Translations under genes and position numbers: made by a program
The notes under the pieces: model-generated
The model's database searches: none
What the model was told of the DNA's origin: nothing
What the model saw: the letters and a program-made list of their open reading frames with translations, nothing else
Assembly: GCA_900068845.1 (NCBI GenBank)
Contig: CEFQ01000001.1
Location: 1 to 64,000, forward strand
Direction of reading: 5' to 3'
DNA from: Enterobacter ludwigii
Lineage (GTDB): Bacteria; Pseudomonadota; Gammaproteobacteria; Enterobacterales; Enterobacteriaceae
Length of the DNA: 64,000 bases
Shown: one piece after another, positions 18,681 through 30,223 of the stretch
Numbering within the stretch: position 1 is the first letter of the stretch
How the letters are laid out: each line of letters opens with the position of its first letter

Positions 18681-19469
18681 TTAACGAATCAATCCACGCG
18701 TTGAACGGGCAAAGAAATCATAGAAAGGCTGCACTTCGCTGTGTTGTTTCGCCAGCAGTTCAATCTCTGGTTTCACTTCATCCAGCGTTTTGCCGCTGCG
18801 GTACAGCAATTTGTACGCGTTGCGAATGGCGTGCAGTGCTTCTTTACTAAAGCCGCGACGCTTCAAACCTTCGATATTAATACCGTACGGCGTGGCGTGG
18901 TTGCCCTGCGCAATGACATAAGGCGGCACATCCTGTGCGACGCCTGAACAACCGCCAACCATCACATGAGCACCAATGATGCACCACTGATGTACCGCAG
19001 TCATACCGCCGATAATCGCGAAATCATCAACGGTAACGTGACCGCCCAGCGTGGCATTGTTAGCAAAGATGCAGCGATTACCGATCACGCAGTCATGCGC
19101 GATGTGAGCATTCACCATCAGCAGGTTATCACTGCCAACTTTGGTCACGTTGCCACCCTGCGTGGTGCCACGATGAATGGTGACGCTCTCGCGGATGCGG
19201 TTGCGATCGCCAATTTCAACGCGCGTCGGTTCACCAGCATATTTCAGGTCCTGATTCACTTCACCAATGGAAGCAAACTGGTAGATCTGATTGTCTTTGC
19301 CGATGCGCGTGTGGCCGTTCACCACCACGTGCGATTTGAGTACCGTACCTTCACCAATTTCTACATTGGCGCCGATAAAGCAGAACGGGCCGATGTGAAC
19401 ATTAGCGCCGATAATGGCACCGTCTTCAATGACAGAACTGGGATGGATATTGGCGGTTGAATCAATCAC
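18681..19469 (-). CDS. lpxA: UDP-N-acetylglucosamine acyltransferase
   Basis: LpxA performs the first step of lipid A synthesis, moving an R-3-hydroxyacyl chain from acyl carrier protein to the 3-OH of UDP-GlcNAc. The 262-residue protein has left-handed beta-helix hexapeptide repeats from about residue 2 to 185, with the catalytic-base region NAHIAHDC near residue 121 and the GMTAVHQW segment. A helical C-terminus follows. It lies 3 nt after fabZ. Confidence 0.97.
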   Translation of the reverse strand: MIDSTANIHPSSVIEDGAIIGANVHIGPFCFIGANVEIGEGTVLKSHVVVNGHTRIGKDNQIYQFASIGEVNQDLKYAGEPTRVEIGDRNRIRESVTIHRGTTQGGNVTKVGSDNLLMVNAHIAHDCVIGNRCIFANNATLGGHVTVDDFAIIGGMTAVHQWCIIGAHVMVGGCSGVAQDVPPYVIAQGNHATPYGINIEGLKRRGFSKEALHAIRNAYKLLYRSGKTLDEVKPEIELLAKQHSEVQPFYDFFARSTRGLIR

Positions 19470-19472
19470 TTA

Positions 19473-19928
19473 TTATGCCTCCCGGCTACGGGCACACATC
19501 ATGGTCGCTTCACAGACAATTTTGCCGTCAACGGTGGCCACACCTTTAAAGCGCGTCAGACCACGACGGGTTTTCTCGAATGTCACTTCCATGATCATCT
19601 GATCGCCCGGCACAACCGGACGCTTGAAACGGGCTTCATCGATACCAGCGAAGTAATAGAGTTCGCCTGGTTCCAGTTTTCCAACGCTTTTGAACGCCAG
19701 AATACCGGTCGCTTGCGCCATCGCTTCCAGGATCAGAACGCCTGGGAAAATCGGCTTACCAGGGAAGTGTCCCTGGAAAAACGGTTCGTTAACAGAAACG
19801 TTCTTCACCGCGCGCAGGTATTTATGCTCTTCAAAATCCAGCACGCGATCAACCAGCAAGAAAGGATAGCGGTGTGGCAGCAGTTCTAAAATCTCTTCAA
19901 TTTTCAGAGTATGCGTTTCAGTAGTCAA
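19473..19928 (-). CDS. fabZ: 3-hydroxyacyl-[acyl-carrier-protein] dehydratase FabZ
   Basis: FabZ removes water from 3-hydroxyacyl-ACP in fatty-acid elongation and competes with LpxA for the same substrate, which fits its place directly before lpxA. The 151-residue hot-dog-fold protein shows [13 protein letters not shown], the catalytic His in [11 protein letters not shown] and the catalytic Glu in LILEAMAQ. Confidence 0.97.
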   Translation of the reverse strand: MTTETHTLKIEEILELLPHRYPFLLVDRVLDFEEHKYLRAVKNVSVNEPFFQGHFPGKPIFPGVLILEAMAQATGILAFKSVGKLEPGELYYFAGIDEARFKRPVVPGDQMIMEVTFEKTRRGLTRFKGVATVDGKIVCEATMMCARSREA

Positions 19929-19970
19929 AATACTCTTCCTGTCCTAAAAATTCTGATGGCAACAATAACA

Positions 19971-20006
19971 CGGCCTGCACCGATCAAAATGATCTTCCGC
20001 AGGCCG
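19971..20006 (-). other. Hairpin in the lpxD-fabZ spacer
   Basis: CGGCCTGC (19971-19978) and GCAGGCCG (19999-20006) pair perfectly, and inside the loop GATC-AAAAT-GATC can pair again. It lies in a 190-bp spacer between genes that are almost contiguous elsewhere in the cluster. No U run follows, so a processing, pausing or attenuator role is more likely than a full terminator; this is inference. Confidence 0.45.
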
Positions 20007-20118
20007 CAAATTAGTTCGGGGCGTTTCGCTTTCTTACGTTACCTGCTGCCATCTCGGGTTACCCCAATCTGGAAGAAAGTACACTTCTTGTTATGAAAGC
20101 GAGTAGCGTGGGATGCGT

Positions 20119-21144
20119 TTAGTCGTCTTTGCCGACCTTACGTTCGATGGCTTTTAAGCGTTTGCTTATTTCATCGATGTTCATCACCAGCGCTGCTGTT
20201 TTACGCCATGTTTTGTTGGGTTGCAGTGGAATACCCGACGAATACACGCCTGGCTCTGTGATCGGGCGCATTACCATGCCCATGCCGGTTACGGTCACTT
20301 TGTCACAGATTTCCATATGGCCGTTAATGACGCTGGCGCCGCCAATCATACAGTAACGTCCAATCTTCAGACTACCCGCCATGATCACACCACCCGCAAC
20401 TGCGGTGTTATCACCAATCACAACGTTGTGCGCAATCTGACACTGGTTATCTATGATAACACCATTGCCGATCAGAGTGTTATCCAGCGCGCCGCGATCA
20501 ATGGTGGTACAGGCACCAATTTCTACCCGATCACCAATCACGACGGTACCCAGCTGCGGGATTTTCACCCAATTGCCACGATCGTTAGCATACCCGAAAC
20601 CATCAGCACCAATTACCGTGCCCGACTGAACCAGACAATCCTGGCCCATTTGGATTTCGTGATAAATGGTGACGTTAGCCCACAAACGTGAGCCGCGACC
20701 GATGCGCGTCTGCTTACCAACAAAACATCCGGCGCCAATAACGACGTCGTCACCCAGCTCTACGCCGGATTCGATCACCGCATTTGCACCTACCGAAACA
20801 TTCTTACCCAGCTTAGCCGTTGCATCGATCACCGCACTGGGCGCGATATTCTGCGCGGGCTGCGGCGTGGTGTCCAGCAGTTGTGCCATGCGGGCATAAG
20901 TCAGGTAAGGATTTTTCACCACCAGGGCGGCCGTTTTACACCACTCCAGATCCGCTTCCGTCAGCACCACGGCTGAAGCCTGGATAGCAGCGAGTTGCTC
21001 GCGGTAGCGGCTGTTTGCAAGAAAAGTGATTTGGCCAGTTGTGGCGGATTGCATAGAAGCAATGCCGGAGATGACGATATCGCCATCTCCGTGCAATTCT
21101 GCATCCAACTGCTGGGCTAAATCAGCCAGTCGAATTGATGACAT
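20119..21144 (-). CDS. lpxD: UDP-3-O-(3-hydroxyacyl)glucosamine N-acyltransferase
   Basis: LpxD adds the second hydroxyacyl chain, at N-2, in lipid A synthesis. The ATG at 21144, 3 nt after skp, gives 341 residues as in E. coli; one codon further upstream is only a TTG. The N-terminal uridine-binding domain is followed by a long left-handed beta-helix with [10 protein letters not shown] and the catalytic His region [10 protein letters not shown], then a C-terminal helix. Confidence 0.97.
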   Translation of the reverse strand: MSSIRLADLAQQLDAELHGDGDIVISGIASMQSATTGQITFLANSRYREQLAAIQASAVVLTEADLEWCKTAALVVKNPYLTYARMAQLLDTTPQPAQNIAPSAVIDATAKLGKNVSVGANAVIESGVELGDDVVIGAGCFVGKQTRIGRGSRLWANVTIYHEIQMGQDCLVQSGTVIGADGFGYANDRGNWVKIPQLGTVVIGDRVEIGACTTIDRGALDNTLIGNGVIIDNQCQIAHNVVIGDNTAVAGGVIMAGSLKIGRYCMIGGASVINGHMEICDKVTVTGMGMVMRPITEPGVYSSGIPLQPNKTWRKTAALVMNIDEISKRLKAIERKVGKDD

Positions 21145-21147
21145 CAA

Positions 21148-21648
21148 TTATTTAACCTGTTTTACAACGTCAGCAGTGATGTCTTTAGCATCAGAAGAAG
21201 AGTACAGCACGGCCTGAGAATCCAGGACCAGATCGTAACCTTCGCTTTTCGCTACAGACTGCACAGCGGTCTGGATTTTAGCCAGCAGCTTGTTACGCTC
21301 CTGCATCTGACGAGTTTGGTTGTCTTTGTCAAAAGCCTGTGCTTTTTGTTCAAAGGCAGCGCGCTCAGAAGAGATTTGCTTCTCTTTCTTCGTGCGGTCG
21401 CTCGCTTTCATGGTCGAAGCATTACGCTGCAGATCCTGAATTTCTTGCTGGATCTTCTGCTGCTGAGACTGGAGGTCAGAGGCGCGGCTCTGGAATTCGC
21501 CTTCCAGTTGTTTAGCAACCGCGGCACGCTGCGGAGACTGCTGGAAAACCTGGCTCAGGTTTACGACGGCAACTTTATCAGCCGCTTGGGCACCCGCAGA
21601 AGCAGCTAATGCAACACCCAGAGCAGCAGCACAGAACAACTTTTTCAC
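21148..21648 (-). CDS. skp: Periplasmic chaperone Skp
   Basis: Skp is the trimeric, jellyfish-shaped chaperone that holds unfolded outer-membrane proteins on the way to BamA. The 166-residue precursor has a signal peptide (about 22 residues, ending SAGAQA|AD), a short beta-strand trimerisation core (KVAVVNLSQVFQQSP) and a long charged helical tentacle region, glutamine- and lysine-rich (about residues 45-130). It lies between bamA and lpxD, the order conserved in Enterobacterales. Confidence 0.95.
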   Translation of the reverse strand: MKKLFCAAALGVALAASAGAQAADKVAVVNLSQVFQQSPQRAAVAKQLEGEFQSRASDLQSQQQKIQQEIQDLQRNASTMKASDRTKKEKQISSERAAFEQKAQAFDKDNQTRQMQERNKLLAKIQTAVQSVAKSEGYDLVLDSQAVLYSSSDAKDITADVVKQVK

Positions 21649-21681
21649 TATAAACTCCTTACCTCAACGTGTGTGTTTGCA

Positions 21682-21707
21682 GCGTGTCGCATCATTAAGC
21701 GACACGC
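21682..21707 (-). other. Perfect 9-bp hairpin in the bamA-skp spacer
   Basis: GCGTGTCGC and GCGACACGC pair around an 8-nt loop, 36 nt past the bamA stop and 34 nt before the skp start. No U run follows on the minus strand. A stabilising or processing structure that sets the different bamA and skp levels is a reasonable inference. Confidence 0.5.
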
Positions 21708-21743
21708 ATACAAGACGGTATTTTTACTTCCCTGCTCAGAGCA

Positions 21744-24155
21744 TTACCAGGTTTTACCGATGTTAAACTGGAATTGCTCTGACTTGTCTCCCTCGACTTT
21801 CTTCATCGGCTGGGCGTATGAGAACACCAGCGGTCCTAACGGTGACATCCACTGCAGTGCCACACCGGCAGAGACGCGAATGTTATTAGGATCGCTGTAG
21901 TCTGGTACACCCGCCGCACGTGTTTCTGCGGTGTTCTGCCATTTGGTATCCCAAACGGTACCGGCATCCATAAACACCGAGGTACGCACAGAGTTTGCAT
22001 ACTTCTCGCTCAGGAACGGCGTTGGCGTAATCAGCTCAAGGCTGGCAATCGCCATAGCGTTACCGCCGACCGCATCATCCGACTTACAGACGCCGTTCGG
22101 ATCAGAGATATTACAGGTTGACGAGCCATCGTTCAGATACGCAGCTTTAGGACCAATGGTGTTGGACTGGAAGCCACGAACCGTGCTCGAACCACCGCCG
22201 TAGAAGTTCTCATAGAACGGCATCTCTTTACCATTAAGTCCGTCACCATATCCCACACGGCCACGGCCTAATACCACCCACGTACCATCACGATTCAGCG
22301 GCACATATTGCTGGCTATCCAACGTCGCTTTATAGAATGCGTTATCAGAGCCAGGAATAGTCACTTTACCGTTCAGGTTGGTACGGTTACCGCGCGTTGG
22401 GAAGAAGCCGCGGTCTAAGGTGTTATAAGTCCAACCGTAGTTGAAGGTGAAATCATCTGCAGAGAAATCACCGTCATCATTTAAGCCCTGATGACGACCG
22501 ACCGAATCCAGATAACGCCACATCGCAACCTGTGGACGCATGTTGGACAGGTCGTTATGCACGTAACCTAAGCCAACACGCAGCGTGTTGTTTTCATTGA
22601 CCGGGAAGCCCAGCGTACCGTCGAGACCATAACTTTTGTTGGTATAGTCAGACAGATCCGCGTCGTCGGCTTTAAAGTCGTTATAGAACAAGCGACCGCC
22701 GAGGCTCACACCATCAACCGTGAAGTACGGATCGGTCAGTGAGAATTCAGCATAGGTCTGATAATCGTTTTTGGTCCCGCTGATGCCGACGGTGTTACCG
22801 GTGCCGAGCCAGTTTTCCTGGGTCACGCCAACCTGGAAGCTCACGCCACTTTCAGTACCGTAACCGACACCAAAGTTGAAGGTACCGGTGTTACGTTCTT
22901 TCACCTTGTAGACCACATCAACCTGATCCGGTGCACCCGGAACACGTTGCGTATCAACGTCAACGGTTTCGAAGTAACCGGTACGATTTAGACGCTCTTT
23001 ACCCTGATCGACCAGGTCGCTGCCCAACCAGGCACCTTCCATCTGACGCATTTCACGGCGCAGTACTGAATCTTTTGAGGTGTCGTTACCTTCAAAACGC
23101 ACTTTACGCACGTAGTAACGGTTGCCCGCATCCACGTTGATGTGCAGTTTGACAGTTTTGTCAGCATCGTTAATTTCAGGCTGCGTCATTACGCGTGGAT
23201 AGGCGTAACCATAGCGGCCCAGCAATTTCTTAATGTCATCTTCCATTTGGGTGACTTTAGTGCCGTTATACAGCTCACCCGCTGGAATTCTGGTCATCTT
23301 TTCGATTTCAGCAGAATGGCCCGCCATGCTGCCGTTCACAATCACGCCGGCAATCTTGTACTGATCGCCTTCGTTAATGTTCACGGTGATGTAGATGCCT
23401 TTTTTATCTGGCGTCAGGCTCACCTGCGTAGAATCAATGTTGAAACGCGCATAACCGCGATCCAGATAGAAGCTGCGCAGGGTTTCGAGATCGCCCGCTA
23501 ACTTCTGCTTCTGGTATTTGCGATCGCCAACGACGTTCCACCACGGCACTTCATCTCGCAGTGAGAAGCGGGAGATCAGTTCGTCAGAGCTGAAAGCTTT
23601 ATTGCCAACGATATTGATCTGCTGGATCTGCGCCGAAACGCCTTCCTGGAAGACGAATTTCAGATCGACACGATTGCGCGGCAGTGGCGTAGCAATCGCT
23701 TTGACGCTGGCGGTGTATTTACCGACGCTGTAGTAGAAGTCTTCCAGGCCCTTCTCAATGGCTGAGAGCGTGGTGCGATCCAGCGCTTCGCCAACGCGCA
23801 CGCCAGAAGCTTCGAGGTTCTGTTTCAGCTGATCTTCTTTAACCGCTTTGTTGCCGGAGAAAGTGATGTTGGCAATGGTTGGACGCTCTTTCACCTGAAC
23901 AATCAGGGTTGTACCGTCACGCAGAACCTGCACATCTTCAAAGTTACCGGTGGCGAACAGTGAGCGAATGGTGTTTCTGACGTCATCGTCATTCACCGTA
24001 TCACCGACACGTACCGGCATGCTGAGCAGAGCCGCGCCGACGGCGACTCGCTGGAGACCTTCGAAATGAATGTCCTTCACTACGAAATCGTCTGCACCGT
24101 AAACGGTGGCGCTGCTAAACAGCAGCGACGCTATGAGCAACTTTTTCATCGCCAT
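21744..24155 (-). CDS. bamA: Outer-membrane protein assembly factor BamA
   Basis: BamA is the central subunit of the BAM complex that folds beta-barrels into the outer membrane. The ATG at 24155 gives [15 protein letters not shown], a signal peptide cleaved near YGA|DD, and 803 residues in all (E. coli 810). Five POTRA domains span about residues 22-420, then the 16-strand barrel with the conserved [13 protein letters not shown] loop-6 motif and a C-terminal beta-signal ending in phenylalanine/tryptophan (FQFNIGKTW). It lies between rseP and skp. Loop regions are shorter than in E. coli. Confidence 0.97.
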   Translation of the reverse strand: MAMKKLLIASLLFSSATVYGADDFVVKDIHFEGLQRVAVGAALLSMPVRVGDTVNDDDVRNTIRSLFATGNFEDVQVLRDGTTLIVQVKERPTIANITFSGNKAVKEDQLKQNLEASGVRVGEALDRTTLSAIEKGLEDFYYSVGKYTASVKAIATPLPRNRVDLKFVFQEGVSAQIQQINIVGNKAFSSDELISRFSLRDEVPWWNVVGDRKYQKQKLAGDLETLRSFYLDRGYARFNIDSTQVSLTPDKKGIYITVNINEGDQYKIAGVIVNGSMAGHSAEIEKMTRIPAGELYNGTKVTQMEDDIKKLLGRYGYAYPRVMTQPEINDADKTVKLHINVDAGNRYYVRKVRFEGNDTSKDSVLRREMRQMEGAWLGSDLVDQGKERLNRTGYFETVDVDTQRVPGAPDQVDVVYKVKERNTGTFNFGVGYGTESGVSFQVGVTQENWLGTGNTVGISGTKNDYQTYAEFSLTDPYFTVDGVSLGGRLFYNDFKADDADLSDYTNKSYGLDGTLGFPVNENNTLRVGLGYVHNDLSNMRPQVAMWRYLDSVGRHQGLNDDGDFSADDFTFNYGWTYNTLDRGFFPTRGNRTNLNGKVTIPGSDNAFYKATLDSQQYVPLNRDGTWVVLGRGRVGYGDGLNGKEMPFYENFYGGGSSTVRGFQSNTIGPKAAYLNDGSSTCNISDPNGVCKSDDAVGGNAMAIASLELITPTPFLSEKYANSVRTSVFMDAGTVWDTKWQNTAETRAAGVPDYSDPNNIRVSAGVALQWMSPLGPLVFSYAQPMKKVEGDKSEQFQFNIGKTW

Positions 24156-24206
24156 CGTTGTTATGCGTTTTCCTAACACATCCCGCGCCTGTATGCGTTC
24201 CAGCTA

Positions 24207-25556
24207 TTACAGACGTGAGAAATCATTGAAAAGTGCAAGCCCCATTAACAGCACTAGCAAAATTGAGCCAATGCGATAACTAAAGTCCTGAACTCGCTCG
24301 GACACCGGTCCACCTTTGATCTTTTCGATCGCCAGAAAGAGCAGATGACCACCATCTAAAACCGGCAGAGGGAACAGGTTAATGATGCCCAGGTTGACGC
24401 TGATGAGCGCCAGGAACATCAGGTAATAAATTACCCCGTACTCTGCTGATAACCCGGCACCTTGCGCGATAGAAATCGGCCCGCTCAGGTTATTCAGCTT
24501 CACATCCCCGATTATCAACTTGCCCAGCATGGAGACCGTTAGCTTCATCAACTGCCAGGTTTTTACACTGGCTTCGCCGATCGCCGCAAAAGGTCCATAC
24601 TGCCTTACCGTTTTGTACTCATCAGGCAGCGGAATCACACGCGGTATGACACCCGCAAAGCCTTCCGCTTCGTTGCCCGGTTTTGCTTCCGGCGTTAGTG
24701 TCAACGCCACAGGTTCGCCGTTGCGCTCAATATCTAGCGCCATGTTTTTACCCGGGTTATCCCGTACCTGTGCCGCAAAAGCCTGCCACTGTGACAATGG
24801 CTGACCATCGACTTTAACGATCCTATCGCCCGCTTGCAAACCAGCATTGCTTGCCGGAGAGTTTGCCTGAACTTCGGCTAAGGTCGTTTCAATCTGCGGC
24901 CCACGTGGACGAATACCTAAAGCGACCACCGGATCCTGTTTATCAGGTTCGAATTGCCAATCGCGCAAATTTAATTGCTTTTGCTGCGTGGCTTCTTCGC
25001 CAAATTGCGAGACGGTAAGCGTTGCATCGCTGTCGCCGATTTTACCGATCAGCGCCATACGCACAGCATCCCAATCAGGCGTTTCGATACCATCTACCGC
25101 TTTAAGTTCCATGCCAGAGTTAATTTGCGCTTCAGCAGCGACGGAACCGTTCAGAATTTCACCAACTACCGGGCGTACACCAGGTACGCCGTGGATGAAT
25201 ACGACCCAGTAAGCGAAGATGGCAAAAATGAAGTTGGCGATGGGGCCGGCCGCGATGATGGAAGCACGCTGCAGCACGGTTTTATTATTAAAGGCTTGAT
25301 GACGCAGTTCGGCGGGAACGCTCTCAACGCGTTCGTCGAGCATTTTGACGTAGCCGCCGAGGGGAATCAGCGCGATGACATACTCAGTGCCCTGACGATC
25401 GGTACGGCGCCACAACGCTTTGCCAAAGCCAATCGAGAAACGCTCGACTTTGACACCGCAGCGGCGCGCCACCCAAAAATGGCCAAACTCGTGCACGGTA
25501 ATCAGCACGCCAAGCGCCACGATAAAGGCGGCAAAACTCCAGAGTATACTCAACAT
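24207..25556 (-). CDS. rseP: Site-2 protease RseP
   Basis: RseP cleaves RseA within the inner membrane to release sigma-E, and clears remnant signal peptides. The 449-residue protein has the zinc motif HEFGH at about residues 22-26 in the first membrane segment, two tandem PDZ domains (about 115-310) and a second metal-ligand motif (LPVLDGGHL, about 398-406). It sits upstream of bamA, a member of the regulon it controls. Confidence 0.96.
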   Translation of the reverse strand: MLSILWSFAAFIVALGVLITVHEFGHFWVARRCGVKVERFSIGFGKALWRRTDRQGTEYVIALIPLGGYVKMLDERVESVPAELRHQAFNNKTVLQRASIIAAGPIANFIFAIFAYWVVFIHGVPGVRPVVGEILNGSVAAEAQINSGMELKAVDGIETPDWDAVRMALIGKIGDSDATLTVSQFGEEATQQKQLNLRDWQFEPDKQDPVVALGIRPRGPQIETTLAEVQANSPASNAGLQAGDRIVKVDGQPLSQWQAFAAQVRDNPGKNMALDIERNGEPVALTLTPEAKPGNEAEGFAGVIPRVIPLPDEYKTVRQYGPFAAIGEASVKTWQLMKLTVSMLGKLIIGDVKLNNLSGPISIAQGAGLSAEYGVIYYLMFLALISVNLGIINLFPLPVLDGGHLLFLAIEKIKGGPVSERVQDFSYRIGSILLVLLMGLALFNDFSRL

Positions 25557-25568
25557 CGTCGGCTATCC

Positions 25569-26426
25569 TCAGAGGGTGCGGAACACCAACAGCAGCAGGC
25601 AGGCAAACACCGGCACCGCAGCCGTCAGGCTATCAATACGATCGAGAATACCACCGTGCCCCGGAATCAAGTTACCGCTGTCTTTAATGCCCGCTTCACG
25701 CTTAAACATACTTTCTGTCAGATCGCCCAGGACTGATGCCAGGGTGGCGATTACCGCACAGATGATCAGCGTGCCCGGCGCAACTGAGAGCGGTGCCAAC
25801 AGTGCAAACAGCCAGGCTATGATGGCAGATGACAATAGGCCGCCGAAGAATCCTTCCCAGGTTTTACCTGGAGAGACTTTAGGGGCCAGCTTATGTTTGC
25901 CAAACAGACGACCAAACATGTAGGCACCGGAATCGGCTCCCCAGACAAGGAACATCACGAACAGTAGCCACCAGGCACCGGCGAAGTGGTCGGTATCATA
26001 ATGATACTGACGCAGCGCCATCATGCCCCAGAAGAAGGGAATCAAGGTGAGCAGGCCAAACAGCAGGCGCAGCGAACGCGAATGGCGCCACAGCGCGGCA
26101 GAAGCAGGATAAAACAGCACTAAAAATAGTGCGACAACCCACCAGCCCAGCGATGCCCAGAGCGAGCCTTCCATCTGGAATTGGTGCAGGTTGCGTTGAT
26201 AGGGTGCAAGGGTAAACAGCATCGCGGACAGCAATAGCCCGCATAGCACGGCCAGCCAGATACGTTGCTGACGCGTTTTCATACCAGCAAACTGCCCCCA
26301 TTCCCAGGCGGCAAGCATGCAAATAATGATAGTAATGATCGCAAAACCGGACAGGGGTAACCAGAACAGTGCAGCGATCACCAGCGGAATCAAAATCAAC
26401 GCGGTAATCAGACGAGACTTCAGCAA
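25569..26426 (-). CDS. cdsA: Phosphatidate cytidylyltransferase
   Basis: CdsA makes CDP-diacylglycerol from phosphatidic acid and CTP at the inner membrane, the branch point for all phospholipids. The 285-residue protein has about eight membrane segments and the family signature near the C-terminus (about residues 215-245, SMFKREAGIKDSGNLIPGHG). It is placed between uppS and rseP. Confidence 0.96.
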   Translation of the reverse strand: MLKSRLITALILIPLVIAALFWLPLSGFAIITIIICMLAAWEWGQFAGMKTRQQRIWLAVLCGLLLSAMLFTLAPYQRNLHQFQMEGSLWASLGWWVVALFLVLFYPASAALWRHSRSLRLLFGLLTLIPFFWGMMALRQYHYDTDHFAGAWWLLFVMFLVWGADSGAYMFGRLFGKHKLAPKVSPGKTWEGFFGGLLSSAIIAWLFALLAPLSVAPGTLIICAVIATLASVLGDLTESMFKREAGIKDSGNLIPGHGGILDRIDSLTAAVPVFACLLLLVFRTL

Positions 26427-26444
26427 AGGTTACCCCCAAATTGC

Positions 26445-27197
26445 TTAGGCGCCGCCTGGTGCAGTACCGCCATAGCGTCGCTCCCGCGTAGAGAATGCAT
26501 TCAGTGCACCTTCAAAAACGTTTTCATCAAAATCAGGCCAAAGAACATCGGTAAACCAAAACTCAGCATAGGCGATTTGCCACAGCAGGAAGTTGCTAAT
26601 CCGATGCTCTCCCCCGGTCCTTATCACTAAATCCACTGGCGCCAGCTCCTGCATACACAGATACGGAGCCAGGCTTTCTTCGGTAATCTGGTCAGGACGC
26701 AGTATGCCTTCCTGAACCTGTTCGGCCAATTTTCTGGCACCCTGGATAATATCCCAACGGCCGCCATAATTAGCAGCAATGTTAAGGGTCAGTCCATTAT
26801 TTTGCTGAGTCAGTTCCTCGGCGCGGCGAATGCGTTCCTGAATACGGTTATTGAAACGGCCAATATCACCAATGACACGCAGACGCACATTGTGCTTATG
26901 CAGGCTTTTGACTTCGCTGTCTAATGCCCAGACAAACAACTCCATTAACGCTGTCACTTCCTGAATCGGTCGGCTCCAGTTTTCACTGCTAAACGCATAA
27001 AGCGTGAGCGCTTCCAGTTTATGGCTAACCGCAAAGCTGACAGCCCGGCGTACTGATTTTACCCCGGCTTTGTGGCCTGAAATACGCAGTTTGCCCTGAT
27101 TTTTTGCCCAGCGACCATTACCATCCATAATGATGGCCACGTGACGTGGCGTGCAGTACGACTCGTCATCGATTGTATTGTGATTGTTGGACGACAT
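26445..27197 (-). CDS. uppS: Undecaprenyl diphosphate synthase (cis-prenyltransferase)
   Basis: UppS (IspU) extends farnesyl diphosphate with eight isopentenyl units to make the C55 lipid carrier for peptidoglycan, O-antigen and capsule. The 250-residue protein shows the catalytic Asp in IIMDGNGRWA near residue 25, the phosphate-binding GHKAGV and the C-terminal RTGGEHRISNFLLWQ motif. It is close to E. coli length (253) and sits next to cdsA and dxr. Confidence 0.96.
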   Translation of the reverse strand: MSSNNHNTIDDESYCTPRHVAIIMDGNGRWAKNQGKLRISGHKAGVKSVRRAVSFAVSHKLEALTLYAFSSENWSRPIQEVTALMELFVWALDSEVKSLHKHNVRLRVIGDIGRFNNRIQERIRRAEELTQQNNGLTLNIAANYGGRWDIIQGARKLAEQVQEGILRPDQITEESLAPYLCMQELAPVDLVIRTGGEHRISNFLLWQIAYAEFWFTDVLWPDFDENVFEGALNAFSTRERRYGGTAPGGA

Positions 27198-27219
27198 AAC
27201 GCGTAATAATTCCTTTCAT

Positions 27220-27298
27220 CAGAAATGCTGTGGTTTCTGAATACATTGCGCCTGCAGCAAAATCCGGCAAACACGCCAGATGACATTGAAACAATGTC
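27220..27298 (-). other. Two small hairpins in the dxr-uppS spacer
   Basis: CAGAAA/TTTCTG (27220-27239) and the perfect stem GACATTG-AAA-CAATGTC (27282-27298) lie in the 166-bp spacer between dxr and uppS. Neither is followed by a clear U run. Their role is unknown. Confidence 0.35.
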
Positions 27299-27363
27299 GG
27301 GCTGTGAAACGCGAGCGAGCGACTATACCATTTTCACCCAGAGCGAACAAATAGCGGGAACTA

Positions 27364-28566
27364 TCAACCTGCTAAACGAAAGCGCGGTAACAATTCATTA
27401 GCACGCACACGTGCTAATCGATCGATCTCCATTACCTCGTCAATGCTGTCCGGCTCCTGACAATTCAGGGACGCCAGCACTTCGCTGTTGATGGCGGCGA
27501 TATCGGTAAAGCGAATCTGGTGCTGCAGAAAAGCTGCCACCGCCACTTCATTCGCTGCGTTCAGCGACGTTGTAGCGGCCTGACCTGTGGCACAGGCATC
27601 AATCGCAAGCTTCAGGCAGGGATAGCGCTCGTAGTCCGGCTCGGCAAACGTCAACGACTTCATGCGAGTGAAGTCGAGCGGTGTTACACCGGCAGAGATA
27701 CGTGCTGGCCATGCCATGCTGTGCGCGATGGGTGTTCGCATATCTGGAGAACCCAATTGCGCCAGCACACTGCCGTCGCAATAACGCACCATCGAATGGA
27801 TAACCGATTGCGGATGCAGGATCACCTCCATCTGCGCGTCAGTCGCATTAAACAGCCAGCGGGCTTCAATGTATTCAAGACCTTTATTCATCATGGTGGC
27901 CGAATCGACAGAGATTTTACGCCCCATTGACCAGTTCGGATGCGCACAAGCCTGATCCGGCGACATACCGGCTAAATCCGCTAATGGCGTGTCACGAAAA
28001 GGACCACCCGATCCCGTAAGGAGAATCGACTCGATGCCGTTCCCCCGCAGATCAGCGTACCCCAACTGATGCTGTATGGAAGCGGGTAAACTCTGAAAAA
28101 TGGCGTTGTGTTCGCTATCGACCGGCAGCAATTGCACCTGATGTTGGCGTACCGCCTCCATAAACAGACGGCCGCATGTGACAAGCGATTCTTTGTTAGC
28201 AAGCAACACGGTTTTACCGGCGCGAATCGCCGCCAATGTGGGCTGTAAACCAGACGCGCCAACAATCGCCGCCATCACCTGATCCACCTCATCCAGTGCA
28301 GCCAGTTCGCAGGCGGCTTGAACGCCGGAGAGCACTTCGGTATTCACGCTGAGTGCTTTCAGTCGCTCACGCAGCGCTCGTGCGGAGGTCTCGTCGGACA
28401 TCGCGGCATAGCGCGGTTGGAATTGCAGGCATTGCTCAGCCATCAACGCCACATTCTGGCCAGCCACCAGCGCAGTCACCTGATACAGATCAGGATTTGC
28501 GGCAATGACCGCCAGCGTGCTGGTACCAATGGAGCCGGTCGATCCCAGCAGAGTTAATCGCTTCAT
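27364..28566 (-). CDS. dxr: 1-deoxy-D-xylulose 5-phosphate reductoisomerase
   Basis: Dxr makes 2-C-methyl-D-erythritol 4-phosphate, the committed step of the MEP isoprenoid pathway that feeds UppS. The second of two adjacent ATGs (28566) gives the usual N-terminus [14 protein letters not shown], with the NADPH-binding GSTGSIG, and 400 residues. Later motifs include [19 protein letters not shown] (metal ligands), GSGGPF and [18 protein letters not shown] ribosome-binding site fits this start. It heads the minus-strand run into uppS and cdsA. Confidence 0.95.
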   Translation of the reverse strand: MKRLTLLGSTGSIGTSTLAVIAANPDLYQVTALVAGQNVALMAEQCLQFQPRYAAMSDETSARALRERLKALSVNTEVLSGVQAACELAALDEVDQVMAAIVGASGLQPTLAAIRAGKTVLLANKESLVTCGRLFMEAVRQHQVQLLPVDSEHNAIFQSLPASIQHQLGYADLRGNGIESILLTGSGGPFRDTPLADLAGMSPDQACAHPNWSMGRKISVDSATMMNKGLEYIEARWLFNATDAQMEVILHPQSVIHSMVRYCDGSVLAQLGSPDMRTPIAHSMAWPARISAGVTPLDFTRMKSLTFAEPDYERYPCLKLAIDACATGQAATTSLNAANEVAVAAFLQHQIRFTDIAAINSEVLASLNCQEPDSIDEVMEIDRLARVRANELLPRFRLAG

Positions 28567-28680
28567 CATGCTATCCCTGTGAAGTCGTGGAGGGTGCCCG
28601 CAACGGCGCCGGACACAATGTAAAACGCCGCCAGAGTCGAACACGTCTCTGAACGGCGTTTTGAAAAGCAGTTGATGGAA

Positions 28681-29238
28681 TTAGAAGTCCATCAGTTCCT
28701 TTTCTTTATCGGCCAATGCCGCATCAACACTCTTGATGTGCGCATCGGTCATTTTCTGAATCTCATCCTGCGAACGACGTTCGTCATCTTCGCTGATCTC
28801 TTTGTCTTTCAGCAGCGCTTTGATCTTGTCGTTCGCGTCACGGCGGACGTTACGCACAGAGACACGGCCCTGCTCAGCTTCGCCACGTACGATCTTGATC
28901 AGGTCTTTACGACGCTCTTCGGTCAGCGCTGGCAGCGGCACACGAATATCGGTACCGGCAGAGCTTGGGTTCAGACCCAGATCAGAGGTCATGATCGCTT
29001 TCTCAACTGCAGCGCTCAGCGAGCGATCAAATACGTTGATTTTCAACGTACGTGAATCCTCTACCGTCACGCTAGCCAGCTGACGCAGCGGCGTAGGTGT
29101 ACCGTAGTAAGGAACCACAATGCCGTCGAGCAGTGAAGGAGAAGCACGGCCGGTGCGTACTTTGCTGATGTTGTTTTTGAATGCATCCACGCATTTTTCC
29201 ATGCGCGTGTCTGCATCTTTTTTAATGTCGTTAATCAC
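28681..29238 (-). CDS. frr: Ribosome recycling factor
   Basis: RRF, with EF-G, splits the post-termination ribosome. The GTG at 29238 gives 185 residues, exactly the E. coli length, with N-terminus (M)[15 protein letters not shown]. The conserved [13 protein letters not shown] and the C-terminal helix of the three-helix bundle are present. A longer ATG-started reading would add 11 unsupported residues. It follows pyrH, as in E. coli (rpsB-tsf-pyrH-frr). Confidence 0.95.
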   Translation of the reverse strand: MINDIKKDADTRMEKCVDAFKNNISKVRTGRASPSLLDGIVVPYYGTPTPLRQLASVTVEDSRTLKINVFDRSLSAAVEKAIMTSDLGLNPSSAGTDIRVPLPALTEERRKDLIKIVRGEAEQGRVSVRNVRRDANDKIKALLKDKEISEDDERRSQDEIQKMTDAHIKSVDAALADKEKELMDF

Positions 29239-29380
29239 GTTGAAACCCTTGAATTCGGTTGACCTGGCCATTTCCGGGCTAACCGGAAGCGGTATCGATA
29301 AACATCGATCATCCTAATTGCTGCGCGATGACAGAGCATCGCGGCAAAAGAATATACCTTATTTTAACGTGCGTCGGGTA

Positions 29381-30106
29381 TTAATGCGTAATCAGGGTGC
29401 CTTCTTTTTCACCCATTACTACGCGACGCAGTGCGCCAGGCTTGTTCATGTTGAAGACGCGGATAGGCAGTTTGTGGTCACGCGCCAGCGTAAAGGCCGC
29501 GAGATCCATCACTTTAAGCTCTTTATCCAACACTTCTGCATAGCTTAGTTGGTCATAAAGCGTGGCATCCGGGTTTTTTACCGGATCTTCAGAGTAGACG
29601 CCGTCTACTTTGGTGGCTTTCAGTACCACGTCGGCTTCAATTTCGATGCCGCGCAGGCAGGCTGCAGAGTCAGTGGTAAAGAACGGGTTGCCGGTACCGG
29701 CCGCAAAGATAACGACGCGGTTATTGCGCAGCAGGCTGATCGCTTCTGCCCAGCTGTAGTTATCACACACGCCGTTCAGCGGAATCGCTGACATCAAGCG
29801 TGCATTGACATACGCACGGTGCAGCGCGTCACGCATTGCCAGGCCATTCATCACGGTTGCCAGCATGCCCATATGGTCGCCGACCACACGGTTCATGCCC
29901 GCCTGAGCCAGGCCTGCGCCGCGGAACAGGTTACCGCCACCAATAACCACACCCACCTGGATGCCCAGTTCAACCAGCTCTTTCACCTCTTGCGCCATGC
30001 GGTCAAGCACGCTCGCGTCGATGCCAAAACCTTCGGCACCTTGCAGTGCTTCGCCACTCAGTTTTAGCAGGATACGTTGATATACAGGTTTTGCGTTGGT
30101 CGCCAT
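29381..30106 (-). CDS. pyrH: Uridylate kinase
   Basis: PyrH phosphorylates UMP to UDP and is feedback-inhibited by UTP and activated by GTP. The 241-residue amino-acid-kinase-fold protein has the E. coli length. It shows [10 protein letters not shown] near residue 14, GGGNLFRG (about 56-63), [11 protein letters not shown] and [10 protein letters not shown]. It lies between tsf and frr. Confidence 0.97.
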   Translation of the reverse strand: MATNAKPVYQRILLKLSGEALQGAEGFGIDASVLDRMAQEVKELVELGIQVGVVIGGGNLFRGAGLAQAGMNRVVGDHMGMLATVMNGLAMRDALHRAYVNARLMSAIPLNGVCDNYSWAEAISLLRNNRVVIFAAGTGNPFFTTDSAACLRGIEIEADVVLKATKVDGVYSEDPVKNPDATLYDQLSYAEVLDKELKVMDLAAFTLARDHKLPIRVFNMNKPGALRRVVMGEKEGTLITH

Positions 30107-30223
30107 GGTCGATTCTTCCTGGAAGATATGATGAAAAGGAGAAGTAAAATCTGGTCGATCATCCGCAAAGCCCGCGAGAAAAGCTATTGGGATGAGACTG
30201 AAAAGTGCTGCACTAAATTGCAG

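Noticed and set aside
24975..25736. 253-codon frame opposite rseP/cdsA
   Set aside because: It spans two real genes antisense and has no motif.
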